This document shows positions 6,571 to 6,828 of a stretch of DNA of 6,828 nucleotides, in pieces. Location: the NCBI GenBank assembly GCA_902470835.1, contig CABRHR010000105.1, forward strand, positions 1 to 6,828, in the 5' to 3' direction. The position numbers were made by a program, and so were the translations under genes. Position 1 is the stretch's first letter, and every line of letters begins with the position of its first letter. The DNA comes from an uncultured Collinsella sp. GTDB taxonomy: Bacteria; Actinomycetota; Coriobacteriia; Coriobacteriales; Coriobacteriaceae. A model generated the notes under the pieces. The model had not been told where the DNA came from and ran no database searches. It was given only the letters and a program-made list of their open reading frames with translations.

Positions 6571-6635
6571 CGGAAAGAACCACGTTTCCGCAGCCCACAC
6601 TACATTCCCGTAAAGAACCCGCAACCTTCCACCCA

Positions 6636-6713
6636 CTCATTGGGGACAGGCTTAAATGAGTACCTGCTCATTGGGCACTCATTTAAGTCTGTCCCCAATG
6701 AGCGCCCAATGAC
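6636..6713. repeat. Composite inverted repeat (REP-like) with GGGGACAG / CTGTCCCC arms
   Basis: Arms 6636-6661 and 6677-6702 pair over 26 bases with a single mismatch, enclosing a 15-base loop. The arms start CTCATTGGGGACAG and end CTGTCCCCAATGAG. The loop carries a second TCATTGGGC (6668-6676), which can pair with GCCCAATGA at 6704-6712, so two overlapping hairpins are possible. No U-tract follows on either strand. It shares the GGGACAG/CTGTCCC core with the hairpins at 2779 and 3469, suggesting a dispersed repeat family in this genome. Confidence 0.75.
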
Positions 6714-6744
6714 CAGCCAGGGGGGACGCCCTTCATCGCCCAGC

Positions 6745-6776
6745 AAAAAGGGGCGCGACCGCGATGGTCACGCCCC
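6745..6776 (-). terminator. Rho-independent terminator for a minus-strand gene at or beyond the right edge
   Basis: On the minus strand GGGGCGTGACC (6776-6766) pairs with GGTCGCGCCCC (6760-6750) across a 5-base loop, with one G-U wobble. TTTTT (6749-6745) follows immediately. On the plus strand the wobble becomes a C-A mismatch and no T-run follows. The direction is therefore minus, insulating the transporter operon from the gene upstream. Confidence 0.8.
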
Positions 6777-6806
6777 CCTCAACATCAACTATGTACCGCT
6801 CGGCCT

Positions 6807-6828
6807 CTACGCCAGCTTCGCGCCGACA
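6807..6828 (-). CDS. Possible last codons of a minus-strand gene cut by the window edge
   Basis: Upstream of the terminator, one minus frame reads VGAKLA followed by TAG at 6809-6807, about 30 bases before the terminator stem. That is a normal stop-to-terminator distance. A second frame stays open through the hairpin to a TGA near 6733, which would put the terminator inside a coding region and is less likely. Six residues are too few to assign a product. The call depends mainly on the terminator. Confidence 0.25.

Overview
The window looks like chromosome from a high-GC gut Actinomycetota of the class Coriobacteriia, most likely a Collinsella-like organism. Three things suggest this: strongly GC-biased third codon positions, a LuxR-type regulator with about twelve membrane segments (an architecture common in this class), and recurring hairpins with a CTGTCCC/GGGACAG core. 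This placement is inference from sequence character, not from a search. The first 44 bases are not genomic. They are an Illumina Nextera read-2 adapter with a probable index in front, so the left edge is a contig end.

Left part (45-2821). A minus-strand gene starts at 1158 and runs off the contig end. It encodes a secreted, repetitive, probably beta-helical surface protein, of which 371 codons are genomic. A 213-bp divergent intergenic region separates it from a plus-strand gene (1372-2775) for a membrane-anchored LuxR-family regulator. That gene ends in a strong hairpin (2779-2821), which also serves the convergent gene to its right.

Middle and right part (2828-6529, all minus strand). An operon reads right to left: ABC ATPase, Tat-type lipoprotein binding protein, permease, permease, then a cytidylate-kinase-like protein. 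The first four form a complete polar amino acid importer of the glutamate/aspartate (PEB1/GluABCD) type. They follow the ATPase-binding protein-permease-permease order known for those systems. The kinase-like gene follows across a 48-nt gap holding a short hairpin and is probably co-transcribed, with no obvious role in transport.

Right edge (6530-6828). There is no complete gene here. It holds a candidate promoter for the operon, a large composite inverted repeat related to the other CTGTCCC hairpins, and a rho-independent terminator on the minus strand. The terminator implies that an unseen minus-strand gene ends at or just beyond the window edge.

I see no clearly new system. The most interesting points are the surface protein and its divergent membrane regulator, with a palindrome between them; the repeat copies bracketing the kinase-like gene; and the adapter read-through, which would add false residues to a predicted protein.
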